Shown in pieces: positions 17,799 to 29,111 of a stretch of 64,000 nt of DNA. The position numbers were made by a program, and so were the translations under genes. The DNA comes from Acidovorax sp. NB1 (GTDB lineage Bacteria > Pseudomonadota > Gammaproteobacteria > Burkholderiales > Burkholderiaceae_C), in NCBI RefSeq assembly GCF_005405905.1, contig NZ_BJHU01000035.1:124001-188000 (forward strand), written 5' to 3'. Under the pieces are notes generated by a model. It worked only from the letters and a program-made list of their open reading frames with translations. It ran no database searches and was not told where the DNA came from. Position 1 is the first letter of the stretch. Each line of letters begins with the position of its first letter.

Positions 17799-18599
17799 AT
17801 GAAAAACCCGGCCTCTCGCCAAAAACACGCGTGGCTGCTGTGCCTGCCATTGCTCATGAGCGTCCAGGCGGCGCAAGCGCAGGAACAGCTGGTGGACTTG
17901 CAATCCAACGGGGGCTATACCTCCTACCGCCTCGCGGACGATGTGACCCAGGTGGACCTGCAGGAGCAGACACAGGGCGCCTGCCGCTTCAACCGCACCT
18001 GGGGCTATGACCTTACCAACCGGGAGCTGTGGACCAATGGCGGCTGCGGCGGGCGCTTCAAGGTCACGCGCAGCTACGCCCCGGGTAACAACAGTGGTAG
18101 CAGCTCCAACGCCGGTGCAGCCGTGGCCGCAGTGGCCGCCATCGCTGGCATCGCGCTGCTGGCCAACCACAACCGCCACGACGACGACCGCCGCCCCGAG
18201 TACCCCGACTATGGCTATGGCGACCGGGGCGGTGAGATTCGTGCGGGTGGCGGCCTGTGCCTGGATGTGCGGGGCGGCAAGTTCCAGCCCGGCACCACGC
18301 TGCAGGTGTATGAGTGCAATGGCACGGCGTCGCAGCGTTTCAGCGTGGGGCGCGGTGGCGAGATCCGCGTGCGCGACCTGTGCGTGGATGTGGACCGAGG
18401 CGACCCGCGCGATGGCGCCCGGGTGGTGCTGTGGTCTTGTTCAGGCTCGCGCAGCCAGAGCTGGAGCACCCGGGGCGGGCAAATCGTGAGCCAGCTCAAC
18501 GGCAAGTGCCTGGACGTGGAAGAAGGCCGCCTGCGCCAGGGTGCCCACACCATGCTCTGGTCCTGCAACCGCGGCCCCAGCCAGCGCTGGTGGTGGTAA
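17799..18599 (+). CDS. Secreted DUF3011 plus ricin-type lectin protein
   Basis: 266-residue exported protein with a signal peptide ending AQAQE. Residues about 30-95 resemble DUF3011 (GACRFNRTWGYD, WTNGGCGGRFKV). A short hydrophobic Ala-rich segment (AAVAAVAAIAGIALL, about 105-125) and an acidic/His linker follow. Residues about 145-266 form one ricin B-type beta-trefoil with three QxW-like repeats (SQRFSVG, SQSWSTRG, SQRWWW) and Cys-x-DV blocks, predicting carbohydrate binding. GAGGAGA precedes the ATG. Cell-surface or secreted carbohydrate binding is inferred. Confidence 0.8.
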   Translation: MKNPASRQKHAWLLCLPLLMSVQAAQAQEQLVDLQSNGGYTSYRLADDVTQVDLQEQTQGACRFNRTWGYDLTNRELWTNGGCGGRFKVTRSYAPGNNSGSSSNAGAAVAAVAAIAGIALLANHNRHDDDRRPEYPDYGYGDRGGEIRAGGGLCLDVRGGKFQPGTTLQVYECNGTASQRFSVGRGGEIRVRDLCVDVDRGDPRDGARVVLWSCSGSRSQSWSTRGGQIVSQLNGKCLDVEEGRLRQGAHTMLWSCNRGPSQRWWW

Positions 18600-18652
18600 C
18601 TGGCCTGGAGGCCTGCAGCATGTCCCACCAACCCTTGTTCATGAGGACGACG

Positions 18653-19216
18653 ATGAAGACCACCACCCCCACCCACCCGACACAACGCGCCTTCCGCCAG
18701 ATCGGCCTGGCAGCCAGCGCCCTGGTGCTGCCCTTGGTCTTGGGGGTGACCGCGGCCCACGCTGCCGATGCCCCCGTGGCCTCGCCCGCCGTGCCACCCC
18801 GCCCTGCCGCCGCCACAGCCACGGGCCGTGCGCACGGGCATGGTGCTCGGCCCGCAGGGCAGCGGCTGCAGGCGATCTGCTCTGCCGCCGACCTGAACCA
18901 CGACGGTGCCGTGTCGCTGGACGAGTTCCACCAGGACATAGTGCAAAGCTGGCACAGCCTGGGCCCCGATGCCACGGGCCATGTCTCGCTTGCCGACCTG
19001 GCCCAGGTGCCGCGCATGGGCAAGGGCCGCATGAAGCGGCTGGCGGCCAGTGACAAGGACGGTGATGGCAAGCTCTCCTTCAAGGAGGTGGTCGAAACCC
19101 GCATGGCCTACTTCGAGGCGGCCGACACGGACCAGAACGACCAGCTCTCCATCGATGAGTGTGTGGCCTACGAGCGGCAGCGGCGCGCCCAGAACGGTAA
19201 GGCCGCAGGCAAGTAA
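18653..19216 (+). CDS. Secreted EF-hand calcium-binding protein
   Basis: 187-residue exported protein with a signal peptide ending AHAAD, a Pro/Ala linker and a C-terminal set of EF-hand loops: DLNHDGAVSLDEF, DATGHVSLADL (incomplete ligand set), DKDGDGKLSFKEV and DTDQNDQLSIDEC. Three loops keep the calcium ligands. The ATG at 18,653 follows AGGA at 6 nt and starts directly before the signal peptide; 18,620 is an alternative with its own GGAG. It lies 53 nt after the lectin gene in the same direction. Role unknown. Confidence 0.78.
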   Translation: MKTTTPTHPTQRAFRQIGLAASALVLPLVLGVTAAHAADAPVASPAVPPRPAAATATGRAHGHGARPAGQRLQAICSAADLNHDGAVSLDEFHQDIVQSWHSLGPDATGHVSLADLAQVPRMGKGRMKRLAASDKDGDGKLSFKEVVETRMAYFEAADTDQNDQLSIDECVAYERQRRAQNGKAAGK

Positions 19217-19459
19217 GCCAGCGCCTGGCGGTCATGCGAGCCGATGGAGGGGCCCCACGGGCCTGCTGCATCCGCAGATGGGTTGTGCACACCAGCCCGC
19301 AGGCCGTCCCTTGCTGAAGCACAGATAATCGACGGGCCGCGCTTAGCCGGGCCCTGAACAAGCCTCACAGCGCACAGCCAGGCCTTCTTTTGTGCCAGCC
19401 CGGCATCTGATCTCGCCAGCGTTCCCCTTGCCCCTACAGCTACCCGTTTCACGCTCGCC

Positions 19460-20827
19460 ATGCCCCAGGCTTTTCGCAATACCTTTCTCACCCTGCGCGA
19501 CCTGATCGTTTCAGCCGGTCCGCTCGCTTTCCTGGCCGTGGGCCTGCTGGTGCTGGCGTACTGGTGGCTCAACCCCAACCCACCCAAAAAGGTCACGCTG
19601 GCCACAGGCCCGGCACAAAGCGCTTATGAGGAGTTTGGCAAGCGCTACCAGAAAGCGCTGGCCGTGGATGGCATCGAGGTGGTGCTGCGGCCCAGCGACG
19701 GTTCATCGCACAACCTGCAGCTGCTGCGCGACGGCGAGGCCGATGTGGCCTTCGTGCAGGGCGGCACGGCCGAGTTGCTGCCGGACGACGCAGACAACCT
19801 GATCTCGCTGGGCAGCCTGTTCGTAGAACCCGTGTGGCTTTTCTACCGTACCGACGCCGCCGAGCGCGCCTACAACGTGTCCCGACTCGATGGCCTGCGT
19901 CAGTTGCGCGGCTGGCGCGTGAACGTGGGTTCGGAGGGCAGCGGCGTGCCCAAGCTCATGGAGCGGCTGCTGGAGGCCAACAAGGTCGAGCCCGGCGCCG
20001 TGAAGATGTCGCGCCTGGAGCAGACCCCTGCCACGGTGGACTTCCTCGCTGGCAAACTGGATGCGCTGGTGTTCGCCTCGGCGCCCGAGTCGCTGATGGT
20101 GCAGATGTTGCTGCAGACGCCGGGCGTGCAGTTGCTGGACTTTGCACAGCACGAGGCCTATGCACGACGCTTCCCCTTCCTCACCCCCGTGACCCTGCCA
20201 CGCGGCGTGGTGGACCTGGCGGCCAACGTGCCCACGCGCGATGTGCGCCTGGTGGCCTCCACCACCTCGCTGCTGGCGCGCGATGGCACGCACCCTGCCC
20301 TGCTCACGCTCTTCGCGCAGAACGCGCAGAAGCTGCATGGTGGGTCGGGCTGGTTCAATCGCGCACGCGAATTCCCCAACTCCCGTGCGAGCGAGCTGCC
20401 GATTGCCAAGGAAGGCGACCGCGCCATGAACGAGCCGGTGCCCGTGCTGCAGCGCTACCTGCCCTTCTGGATTGCCAACCTGATCGAGCGCATGTGGCTG
20501 GTGCTGGGGATTCTGCTGGCGGTGATGCTGCCGCTGTCACGCATCGTGCCGCCGCTTTACCAGTTCCGCGTGCGCTCACGCGTTTTCCGCTGGTATGGCC
20601 GCCTGCGCGAGGTCGAAAACGACCTGGAAGCCGGGAAAACCGACTCGGCCGAGTTGCTGAAAGCCTTGAGCGCCCTGGAGGCACAGGCCGAAAAGGTGAG
20701 TGTGCCCTTGTCCTATGCCGATGAGCTGTACGCCCTGCGCAACCATATTCATCTGGTGCGCAAGAAGCTCCTTAGGGCTTCTGAGGGCGCAGAGTCCAGA
20801 CCCACGCCCGACACAAACCACCCCTGA
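19460..20827 (+). CDS. TAXI family solute-binding protein with membrane anchors
   Basis: 455-residue protein: an N-terminal helix (about 18-40), a periplasmic binding domain of the TAXI/NMT1 type (about 45-320; VTLATGPAQSAYEEFGKRY, DGEADVAFVQGGTAEL, WRVNVGSEGSG), then another helix (about 345-370, MWLVLGILLAVMLPLS) and a cytoplasmic coiled-coil tail. Classic TAXI proteins serve TRAP transporters, but no TRAP membrane subunit is nearby and the protein is itself membrane-anchored, so it may sense rather than transport. Ligand unknown. Confidence 0.82.
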   Translation: MPQAFRNTFLTLRDLIVSAGPLAFLAVGLLVLAYWWLNPNPPKKVTLATGPAQSAYEEFGKRYQKALAVDGIEVVLRPSDGSSHNLQLLRDGEADVAFVQGGTAELLPDDADNLISLGSLFVEPVWLFYRTDAAERAYNVSRLDGLRQLRGWRVNVGSEGSGVPKLMERLLEANKVEPGAVKMSRLEQTPATVDFLAGKLDALVFASAPESLMVQMLLQTPGVQLLDFAQHEAYARRFPFLTPVTLPRGVVDLAANVPTRDVRLVASTTSLLARDGTHPALLTLFAQNAQKLHGGSGWFNRAREFPNSRASELPIAKEGDRAMNEPVPVLQRYLPFWIANLIERMWLVLGILLAVMLPLSRIVPPLYQFRVRSRVFRWYGRLREVENDLEAGKTDSAELLKALSALEAQAEKVSVPLSYADELYALRNHIHLVRKKLLRASEGAESRPTPDTNHP

Positions 20828-20919
20828 AGGGTGGCGACGCGGGCGCTGCAGCAAGAAAATCGCCAAGAGGCCAACAACCGCAGGGCGACAGGCCCAGCGC
20901 TTGAGACCTCATCCGTCCA

Positions 20920-23448
20920 TCAGCGGCTTTTGGAAGATTTGGAACCGGACGAGGACGACAGCGGCGCCGACTTGGACAGTGGGGCCATCTTGGAGCTGGA
21001 CGATGATCGCGCACCGGACGCCCGGGCGTCGGTAGATTTGCGCTCTGTGCCCAAGGCAACCGAAGCACCAGAAGCATCTGCAGCCGCTCGCCCCGCTTTG
21101 GCCTGGTGTGCGGGCACCACACGCAAGGCCCCCTCCTGCGCCAGCTTGTCCCGCATGCGCCGCGTCATGGACTGTGTGCTGGCATCGGGTGCAGTGAACA
21201 GAAACAGCGTGCCATGGGGGCTGGCCCATGTCAGCTGCGTACGGACCACACGCCCGTTGGTCACCAGCTCCACCCACGCACCGATCACAAAGTCTGCATA
21301 GGGATCAGGCACCTCCACGGCCGGCGTGCTGCTGACCTCGGCCTCTTCGGGTGCTGGAGGCGACACCTCGGCAGCATCGGGGGCGGCTTCAACCACCACG
21401 GGCTCTGCCACTGCCACGGGTGCCGGCTTTTCGAAGGCTTCTTGGTGCAAGCCCACCAAGCGTTGCAGCAGGGCACTGGTCTGGACAGCCGGGTAGTTAA
21501 CGGTCTTGAGGCCCTTGCGCAGTTTGGCCAGCAAGCCGGGAATGGCCTGGTTAAGCCGGTCGGGCTCTTGCCGGGTCAAAGCTGGCTGGGCACTCCAGAG
21601 CAACACGGGCACCAGGGCCAGGTAGCCCCCCGGATCATCTTTGCCACCATCGCTGTTCATGACCTGTGCCAGCGCAATCACATCGGCCCAGGGGCCTGCG
21701 GCGAAATCAAGAATGTCGGCGGGCACCTGCTCCAGGTCAGGCAGCTTGCGGATGTCGGCGGCCACTTTTTCGGCCAGCAGTTCCCGTTGCTCGGCATGCA
21801 GGCGGGCTTTTTCCTCGGCCTCCTGCGCTGCCTTGATTTTTTGCTCCTGCTTGTCCCAGGCCGACTGCAGCGCCTTGAGCACGGTATCGAAAGGGCCTGC
21901 GTCTTTGATCTCGTTGGTGGACAAATGCTCGACGGCCCCTGTCACCAGACGCATGAAGCTGCTGAACCCCTGGTCCGTCTCGGCAGTAAAGGCCAGGCTG
22001 CGCTGAGTCAGCTCATCCAGCAGCCGGCGTGCGGGATGGGTACCATCCGTGAAAAAGCGACCATCGTGGTGCACCAGTTGCTTGAGCGCAGGCTCCAGGC
22101 TCTTGATCGCCAATTGCACAGGGGGCAGCAAACGCGCATCCTGCGTAATGTTGGCCATCATTCGGCCCACCACCTCCACCGCCATGGCGGTGGACTGCGT
22201 CGCGGCCTCCATGGGCATGGCGGCATACACCACAGGAGCCACCCCGGGCCCCCGCCGCCCCGATAGCGGCACAGGCAAGGATCCAGCCTGGCTCGCACTG
22301 ACGCCCCCGGCCAGTCGCCCAACCAACCGCTCCAGTTGGGCCATGTCTTCAATGGCCTCTGCAGCCGCCCCGGATGGGAAATACGCTCCGGAAAGTGAAG
22401 ATTGCGCACTGGCCGTGCCCGCGCGGGGATCCACCCAGCCAGGTTGTCCTGCAACGGGTTGCGGCACCATGGGCTGCACCGCCACTGCGCCATAGCCAGG
22501 CGGCGCAAACGGATCGCCACCGGCCAGCATCTGGCGCAGGATGCCCACGGTCAGCAATGCCTCTTCAGCCGCATCGACCGCTGCCGACATGGGGGCCTGC
22601 TGAGAGTCGCCGCTCCAACCGGTGGATGGCCCCATGCCCCGGCCGTAGCCGGTGTTGCCATAGTCGCCCATGGGGGCATTCATCGAATGGCCGTAGCCGG
22701 AATACCCGGTGCCATAGCCGGTTCCGGGGCCGCCGTAGCCTTGCCCGTAACCTGTGCCCGGGCCACTGTTGCGCCCGCCGCCGCCCGAGGGAGTGCCCAG
22801 CACGGCGTAGCCCACGGGCTGAACCCCATGCTCGCGCAGGCTCTTGGCGGTGTTTTTGTATTCCTCTACGAGGAGCTTGCCCAGCAAGTCCCGCATGTGC
22901 TGCATCCAGAGCTGCCGGACTTCGGGCGACACCCCCGTGTCGCCCACCACCTGCTGCAGCGCCCGGATGTAGCTTTCGGGGCGCAGCGGGTTGCGCTCAG
23001 GCTGCACGCTGCGCAGGCCTTGGGCGGCGCTGACCAACGTGTTGAGTTCGGCCAACACGGCATCGGTGGCATGCAAGGCCGCCTGCTGGGCCTTGGAGAG
23101 TTCCACCTGAGCCAGCATCTCGTTTTCGTCCATGAGCGACAGCTCACCGAAATCCATGCCAGTGTCGTCGGCCGAGCTGCGCCCCTTGGCAGGAGCAGGC
23201 CCCTCCGCAAAGATCTCCAGCAGGGCCATGGGGTAGCCCTTGACCAGTGCTGCCTCATGCTGGTTGAGGTAGCGCAGGCTGTCACTGATCAGATTGCGCT
23301 GCTGGATCCCGACGCTGCCCGTCTCTTCCTCCGCCAAGGCCCCTTGCGTGACCTTGACCAGCTGCTGCATCAATGCCTCGCCCCCGCGCACGGCGTTGAC
23401 GACACAAGCACGAAACACGGTTCTCGTACGAGACGCAGGCTGGGACAT
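20920..23448 (-). CDS. DUF1631 family protein
   Basis: 842-residue protein of the DUF1631 family, large proteins of unknown function typical of beta- and gammaproteobacteria. The body is mostly helical, with a Gly/Tyr/Pro-rich low-complexity segment near residues 220-270 (GYGQGYGGPGTGYGTGYSGYG), a coiled-coil stretch near 530-560 (KQEQKIKAAQEAEEKARLHAEQRE) and a C-terminal PilZ-like beta segment (FVIGAWVELVTNGRVVRTQLTWASPHGTLFLF) that could bind c-di-GMP; the last point is inference. A Lys/Ser-rich tail ends it. Convergent with the TAXI gene. Confidence 0.85.
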   Translation of the reverse strand: MSQPASRTRTVFRACVVNAVRGGEALMQQLVKVTQGALAEEETGSVGIQQRNLISDSLRYLNQHEAALVKGYPMALLEIFAEGPAPAKGRSSADDTGMDFGELSLMDENEMLAQVELSKAQQAALHATDAVLAELNTLVSAAQGLRSVQPERNPLRPESYIRALQQVVGDTGVSPEVRQLWMQHMRDLLGKLLVEEYKNTAKSLREHGVQPVGYAVLGTPSGGGGRNSGPGTGYGQGYGGPGTGYGTGYSGYGHSMNAPMGDYGNTGYGRGMGPSTGWSGDSQQAPMSAAVDAAEEALLTVGILRQMLAGGDPFAPPGYGAVAVQPMVPQPVAGQPGWVDPRAGTASAQSSLSGAYFPSGAAAEAIEDMAQLERLVGRLAGGVSASQAGSLPVPLSGRRGPGVAPVVYAAMPMEAATQSTAMAVEVVGRMMANITQDARLLPPVQLAIKSLEPALKQLVHHDGRFFTDGTHPARRLLDELTQRSLAFTAETDQGFSSFMRLVTGAVEHLSTNEIKDAGPFDTVLKALQSAWDKQEQKIKAAQEAEEKARLHAEQRELLAEKVAADIRKLPDLEQVPADILDFAAGPWADVIALAQVMNSDGGKDDPGGYLALVPVLLWSAQPALTRQEPDRLNQAIPGLLAKLRKGLKTVNYPAVQTSALLQRLVGLHQEAFEKPAPVAVAEPVVVEAAPDAAEVSPPAPEEAEVSSTPAVEVPDPYADFVIGAWVELVTNGRVVRTQLTWASPHGTLFLFTAPDASTQSMTRRMRDKLAQEGALRVVPAHQAKAGRAAADASGASVALGTERKSTDARASGARSSSSSKMAPLSKSAPLSSSSGSKSSKSR

Positions 23449-23537
23449 GGTGGGGAGGAATCGGCGGACAGGTTTCCAGTTGCAATCCTACTTGACCTGA
23501 GGTCTTGTTTCAGGTCTTCGAACCGCCTCCTGGTGGC

Positions 23538-25199
<1,662 letters not shown>

Positions 25200-25454
25200 T
25201 GGGATCTTCGGGGTTCTAACCTGGGAAATGGAGCAGAAGAATTTCTGCGTTCAGATGCCGATTATCGGGCCATGCGACAATATGCCTCGCGACGGGCTCC
25301 AGTTGCCCGCTGCATCAGCACACTGCTGGGGACGAAAGAAGCACCCTGCTTCCGGGCTCCCAATCCTGAACCTCATCGGCTTGAGACTGGCTCGGCAACC
25401 CCCGGTTGCACGACAGGCCGATACCCAGCGCCCCGGACGGGCGCATCCAAAGAC
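25200..25454. other. Divergent intergenic region ettA / rhlE
   Basis: 255 nt between divergent start codons. No small gene or RNA is apparent. It must hold promoters for both genes and a sizeable rhlE leader, in which autoregulation by the helicase would be conceivable. No clear -35/-10 pair can be named. Confidence 0.4.
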
Positions 25455-27266
25455 ATGACATTTGACGAACTGAACCTGGCTCCTGCCATCCTGAAGGCCG
25501 TGCACGAAACGGGCTACGAGACCCCGACGCCCATTCAGGCCCAGGCCATTCCCGCCGTTCTGGAAGGCCATGACCTTCTGGCCGGCGCCCAGACTGGCAC
25601 CGGCAAGACCGCCGCGTTCACCCTGCCGATGCTGCACCGCCTCTCGCAAGGCACGGCACCCAAGAACAAGTTCGGCGGCAAGGGCATTCGCGCCCTGGTG
25701 CTGACCCCCACCCGTGAACTCGCAGCCCAGGTCGAAGAATCTGTGCGCGAGTACGGCAAGTACCTGGACATCAACTCCACCGTCGTCTTCGGCGGCGTGG
25801 GCATGAACCCGCAGATCGACCGCATCAAGCGCGGCGTGGACATTCTGGTGGCCACCCCGGGCCGCCTGCTGGACCTGCAGCAACAGGGCTTCCTGGACCT
25901 GACCACCGTAGAAGTGCTAGTGCTCGACGAAGCCGACCGCATGCTGGACATGGGCTTCATCCACGACGTGAAGAAGGTGCTGGCACTGGTGCCCAAGGAC
26001 AAGCAGAGCCTGCTGTTCTCGGCCACCTTCAGCGATGAAATCCGCGACCTGGCCAACACCCTGCTCAAGAACCCACAGAGCATCCAGGTCACCCCCCGCA
26101 ACACCACGGTGCAGCGCATCACCCAGGTGATTCACCCCGTGGGCCGTGGCAAGAAAAAGCAGGTGCTCCTGCACATCATCCAGCAACACAACTGGAGCCA
26201 GGTGCTGGTGTTCACACGCACCAAGTTCGGCGCCAACAACGTAGCCGAGTTCTTGACCAAGAACGGCGTACAGGCCATGGCCCTGCACGGCAACAAGAGC
26301 CAGAGCGCCCGCACGCAGGCTTTGGCCGGCTTCAAGAGTGGCGACATCCGCGCCCTGGTGGCTACCGACATCGCTGCGCGCGGCATCGACATCGATGACC
26401 TGCCGCACGTCGTGAACTACGAAATCCCCAACGTCTCCGAAGACTACGTGCACCGCATCGGCCGCACGGGCCGCGCGGGCGCCACGGGCGAAGCCGTGAG
26501 CCTGGTCTGCATGGACGAAGAAGGCTTCATGATGGAGATCGAGCGCTTCACCAAGCAGCAGATCCCCGTGCAGGTCATTGAAGGCTTTGGCCCCGATGCA
26601 GGTGAAAAGGCCGAGCCCATCGCCATGGGCCGCCAGACCATCTGGGGCGGCGCAGGCAAGCCCCCGAGCCGTGACGTGATGCAGGCAGCCGCCAAAGCCG
26701 CCCGCAGCGAAATGATGGAACGCATCCGCACCAACAAGGCCGGCCAGGGCGCTGGCAACGGCGGCGGCGAGCGTGCCCCCCGCCCCGCCGGTGGTGGCAA
26801 TGGCGGCGGTGGCCGTGGCGGGCGCGCCGGTGGCGGTGCATCAGCGAACGGCGGCGGCAATGGCCCGCGTGGCGGCCGTGCCGGTGGCGGAGGCCAGGGC
26901 GGCGGCGCACGTGCTGGCGGCCAGGCTCCTGCACGCGGTCGCTCCGGCGGCGGTGGTTACGAGGGCGGCGGTGGCGGCAATCGCTATGACGACTCGCAAC
27001 CTCCGCGTGCCAACGCCCACCTGGGTACACACTCGGGCCACAGCACCCCCGGCAACCGCCACTCGGGCCATTCTGCCGGTGGACAGCCTGACCCCATGCG
27101 CACCAGCGTAGACAGCATGGGCGGCGGTGGTCGCCGCGGTGGTGGCGGTGGTTATCGCAACTCTGGAGGTGGCGGCTATGGTGGTGGATCAGGCGCGGGT
27201 GGCGGTGGTGGCCGGGGCAACGGGCCTCGTGGGTCGGGCGGTCCTCGCGGCTCTTTTAACCGCTGA
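25455..27266 (+). CDS. rhlE: DEAD-box RNA helicase RhlE
   Basis: 603-residue ATP-dependent RNA helicase. All core motifs are visible: Q motif [19 protein letters not shown], Ia [27 protein letters not shown], and IV-VI up to [10 protein letters not shown] (about 333). The last ~165 residues are a Gly/Arg-rich disordered tail (GGG, RGG and GGY repeats) that normally aids RNA binding. The ATG is placed by the family opening [16 protein letters not shown]; no strong ribosome site precedes it. Its last 89 nt also encode, in another frame, the start of the next gene. Confidence 0.95.
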   Translation: MTFDELNLAPAILKAVHETGYETPTPIQAQAIPAVLEGHDLLAGAQTGTGKTAAFTLPMLHRLSQGTAPKNKFGGKGIRALVLTPTRELAAQVEESVREYGKYLDINSTVVFGGVGMNPQIDRIKRGVDILVATPGRLLDLQQQGFLDLTTVEVLVLDEADRMLDMGFIHDVKKVLALVPKDKQSLLFSATFSDEIRDLANTLLKNPQSIQVTPRNTTVQRITQVIHPVGRGKKKQVLLHIIQQHNWSQVLVFTRTKFGANNVAEFLTKNGVQAMALHGNKSQSARTQALAGFKSGDIRALVATDIAARGIDIDDLPHVVNYEIPNVSEDYVHRIGRTGRAGATGEAVSLVCMDEEGFMMEIERFTKQQIPVQVIEGFGPDAGEKAEPIAMGRQTIWGGAGKPPSRDVMQAAAKAARSEMMERIRTNKAGQGAGNGGGERAPRPAGGGNGGGGRGGRAGGGASANGGGNGPRGGRAGGGGQGGGARAGGQAPARGRSGGGGYEGGGGGNRYDDSQPPRANAHLGTHSGHSTPGNRHSGHSAGGQPDPMRTSVDSMGGGGRRGGGGGYRNSGGGGYGGGSGAGGGGGRGNGPRGSGGPRGSFNR

Positions 27267-27888
27267 CACCAGGACTTCGGGGGGCAGCGGTGCCACAGCG
27301 GCTACCGCGTGCCCTGCCACAGTGCATGTTCTGCACGCGCGGGACCGCCGGGCGCCCGCGCTGAACCACCCCCGCCTGCAACTGCACGCGGTGGACTTCA
27401 CCGCGCTCCCGGCCCTGCCGCCGGTAGACGATGTCTACATCACCCTGGGCACTACCATCGCTGCAGCAGGCAGCCAGAGCGCATTCCGGGCCGTGGACCA
27501 TGACGCCGTGCTGGCCACAGCCCGCGCAGCCCGTGCAGCGGGCGCCACGCGCTGCGGCGTGGTCACGGCCATGGGCGCCAATGCGCAATCCCACATCTTC
27601 TACAACCGCGTCAAGGGCGAAGTCGAACGCGACCTGCAAGAACTGGGCTTTGCCACGCTGGTGATTGCGCGCCCCTCCCTCATGATCGGTGAGCGCCAAG
27701 CATTGCAGCAGGCTGCACGCCCAGCCGAATCACTTTCCATCCGACTCTTCCAATGGCTGGACGCGGTCATTCCCGCCAACTACCGCGCCCGCCCCGGTGC
27801 AGATGTGGGGCTGACACTGGTCCAGGCCGTACAGTCGGCCCCTGACGGACTGCACGTGCTATCAGGCCACGCATTGCAGCCCGGCTGA
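27178..27888 (+). CDS. NAD(P)-binding Rossmann-fold protein overlapping rhlE
   Basis: 236-residue short-chain or epimerase-like protein of the TIP30/HTATIP2-like group. It opens with a Rossmann beta-alpha unit ([20 protein letters not shown]) and has the family blocks [48 protein letters not shown] and [10 protein letters not shown]. The ATG at 27,178 is 8 nt after GGAGG and is the only start just before the nucleotide-binding loop; it lies inside the RhlE Gly-rich tail in a shifted frame. A second in-frame ATG at 27,127 would only add rhlE-antisense-like residues. Substrate unknown. Confidence 0.82.
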   Translation: MVVDQARVAVVAGATGLVGRAVLAALLTADTRTSGGSGATAATACPATVHVLHARDRRAPALNHPRLQLHAVDFTALPALPPVDDVYITLGTTIAAAGSQSAFRAVDHDAVLATARAARAAGATRCGVVTAMGANAQSHIFYNRVKGEVERDLQELGFATLVIARPSLMIGERQALQQAARPAESLSIRLFQWLDAVIPANYRARPGADVGLTLVQAVQSAPDGLHVLSGHALQPG

Positions 27889-27922
27889 CACGCCGTACCA
27901 GCAGATCCTTGCCAGAGCTCCC

Positions 27923-28981
27923 ATGCGCCCAACCGATTTGCCCCAACCCCTGGCCACCCTGATGGTGGCCACCTGCAACGTGCTGAATCTGGCCAACCCA
28001 GGGCGCATGTTCTACGACAACCAGGACCCGTACAGCGCCGCAGAATTCGAGCGCAAGATCACCTGGCTGGGGGAACGCTTTCGCATGCTCAACGCCGACG
28101 TGCTGGCCGTGCAGGAGGTCTGGGATGAAGCCGCCTTCAAGGGCGCGCTGGGCCGTGGCAGCCTGCGCTACGACTTTGTGGCCGTCCCGGGGGCAGAGAA
28201 TGACGCAGCGCGCCACGGTGCCCAAGGGACGCCCCGCGTGGGCATTGCCACGCGGCTCAAGGTAGAGGCCTTGCAGTCGTTTCCCGACTTCCCCCCAGGT
28301 TTCCAGGTGGAGGTGCCCGGCATGGGCCCGCACACCCGCTTCGAGCGCCCGCCCCTGGTGGCCACGCTGCGCATGAAACATGGGCAGACGCTCAATGTGC
28401 TGACCGCGCACCTCAAATCCAAACGCCCCAAGTTCCTGCAGGACGCGCAAGGCAACCCCACCGAGGACCGGGACGACCGCAAGGCGATGGCACTGGCATC
28501 GCTGCGCTCGCTGGTCATGCGGGGCGCCGAGGCAACGGCCCTGCGCTGCCTGGTCATCGACCTGCTGCACCGCACCAATATCCCGCTGGTGGTGCTGGGC
28601 GACTTCAACGACACGCCCGACAGCGTGACCACCCAGCTCATCTGCGCCACCACCGAAATCGCCTACGACCGATCGGCCAGGGATGTAGCGCTGTTCAACG
28701 CCTACGACCTACAGGGCGAAGCCGCATTGAAAAAAGACGTCGCGTATTCGCACATTCACCAGGGATCCCCCTCCGTGCTTGACCAGATCCTGGTGAGCGA
28801 AGAGTTCATGGCCAACGGGCGCAACAGTGTGGGCGACGTGCGCAGGGTGGACTACTTCAACGACCACCTGCACGAAGGCCGCGACCGCACCCGGTCAGAC
28901 CACGGCTTTGTGCGCGCCTTGCTGCGGCTCAGGATGCCGCCCGCAATGCCGTCGCCATCACCGCAAGCCAATTCGGCATGA
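27923..28981 (+). CDS. Endonuclease/exonuclease/phosphatase family protein
   Basis: 352-residue protein of the EEP (DNase I/AP endonuclease-like) metal-dependent phosphoesterase superfamily. Catalytic blocks are all present: TCNVLNL near the start (Asn), VQEVWD (metal-binding Glu), TAHLKS (His), LGDFNDTP (Asp/Asn) and the terminal SDHGFV (Asp-His). There is no signal peptide, so it is cytoplasmic. Substrate could be nucleic acid or a phospholipid headgroup and cannot be told. It follows the Rossmann-fold gene by 34 nt in the same direction. Confidence 0.88.
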   Translation: MRPTDLPQPLATLMVATCNVLNLANPGRMFYDNQDPYSAAEFERKITWLGERFRMLNADVLAVQEVWDEAAFKGALGRGSLRYDFVAVPGAENDAARHGAQGTPRVGIATRLKVEALQSFPDFPPGFQVEVPGMGPHTRFERPPLVATLRMKHGQTLNVLTAHLKSKRPKFLQDAQGNPTEDRDDRKAMALASLRSLVMRGAEATALRCLVIDLLHRTNIPLVVLGDFNDTPDSVTTQLICATTEIAYDRSARDVALFNAYDLQGEAALKKDVAYSHIHQGSPSVLDQILVSEEFMANGRNSVGDVRRVDYFNDHLHEGRDRTRSDHGFVRALLRLRMPPAMPSPSPQANSA

Positions 28982-29111
28982 GGTGCAGCCCCCTCGCCAT
29001 GTCAATCAGCGCTTTGCAACGGGATGTACGCCGACACAGCCCGACACAACTGCGCAGGTAACATCCACGGCACAGACGCCCCCCAGCGAGGCATCCATTG
29101 GCAGAACCCAC

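Noticed and set aside
20816-20836. Hairpin CCACCC-CTGAA-GGGTGG at the end of the TAXI gene
   Set aside because: It pairs well but has no T-run in either direction, so it was not called a terminator.
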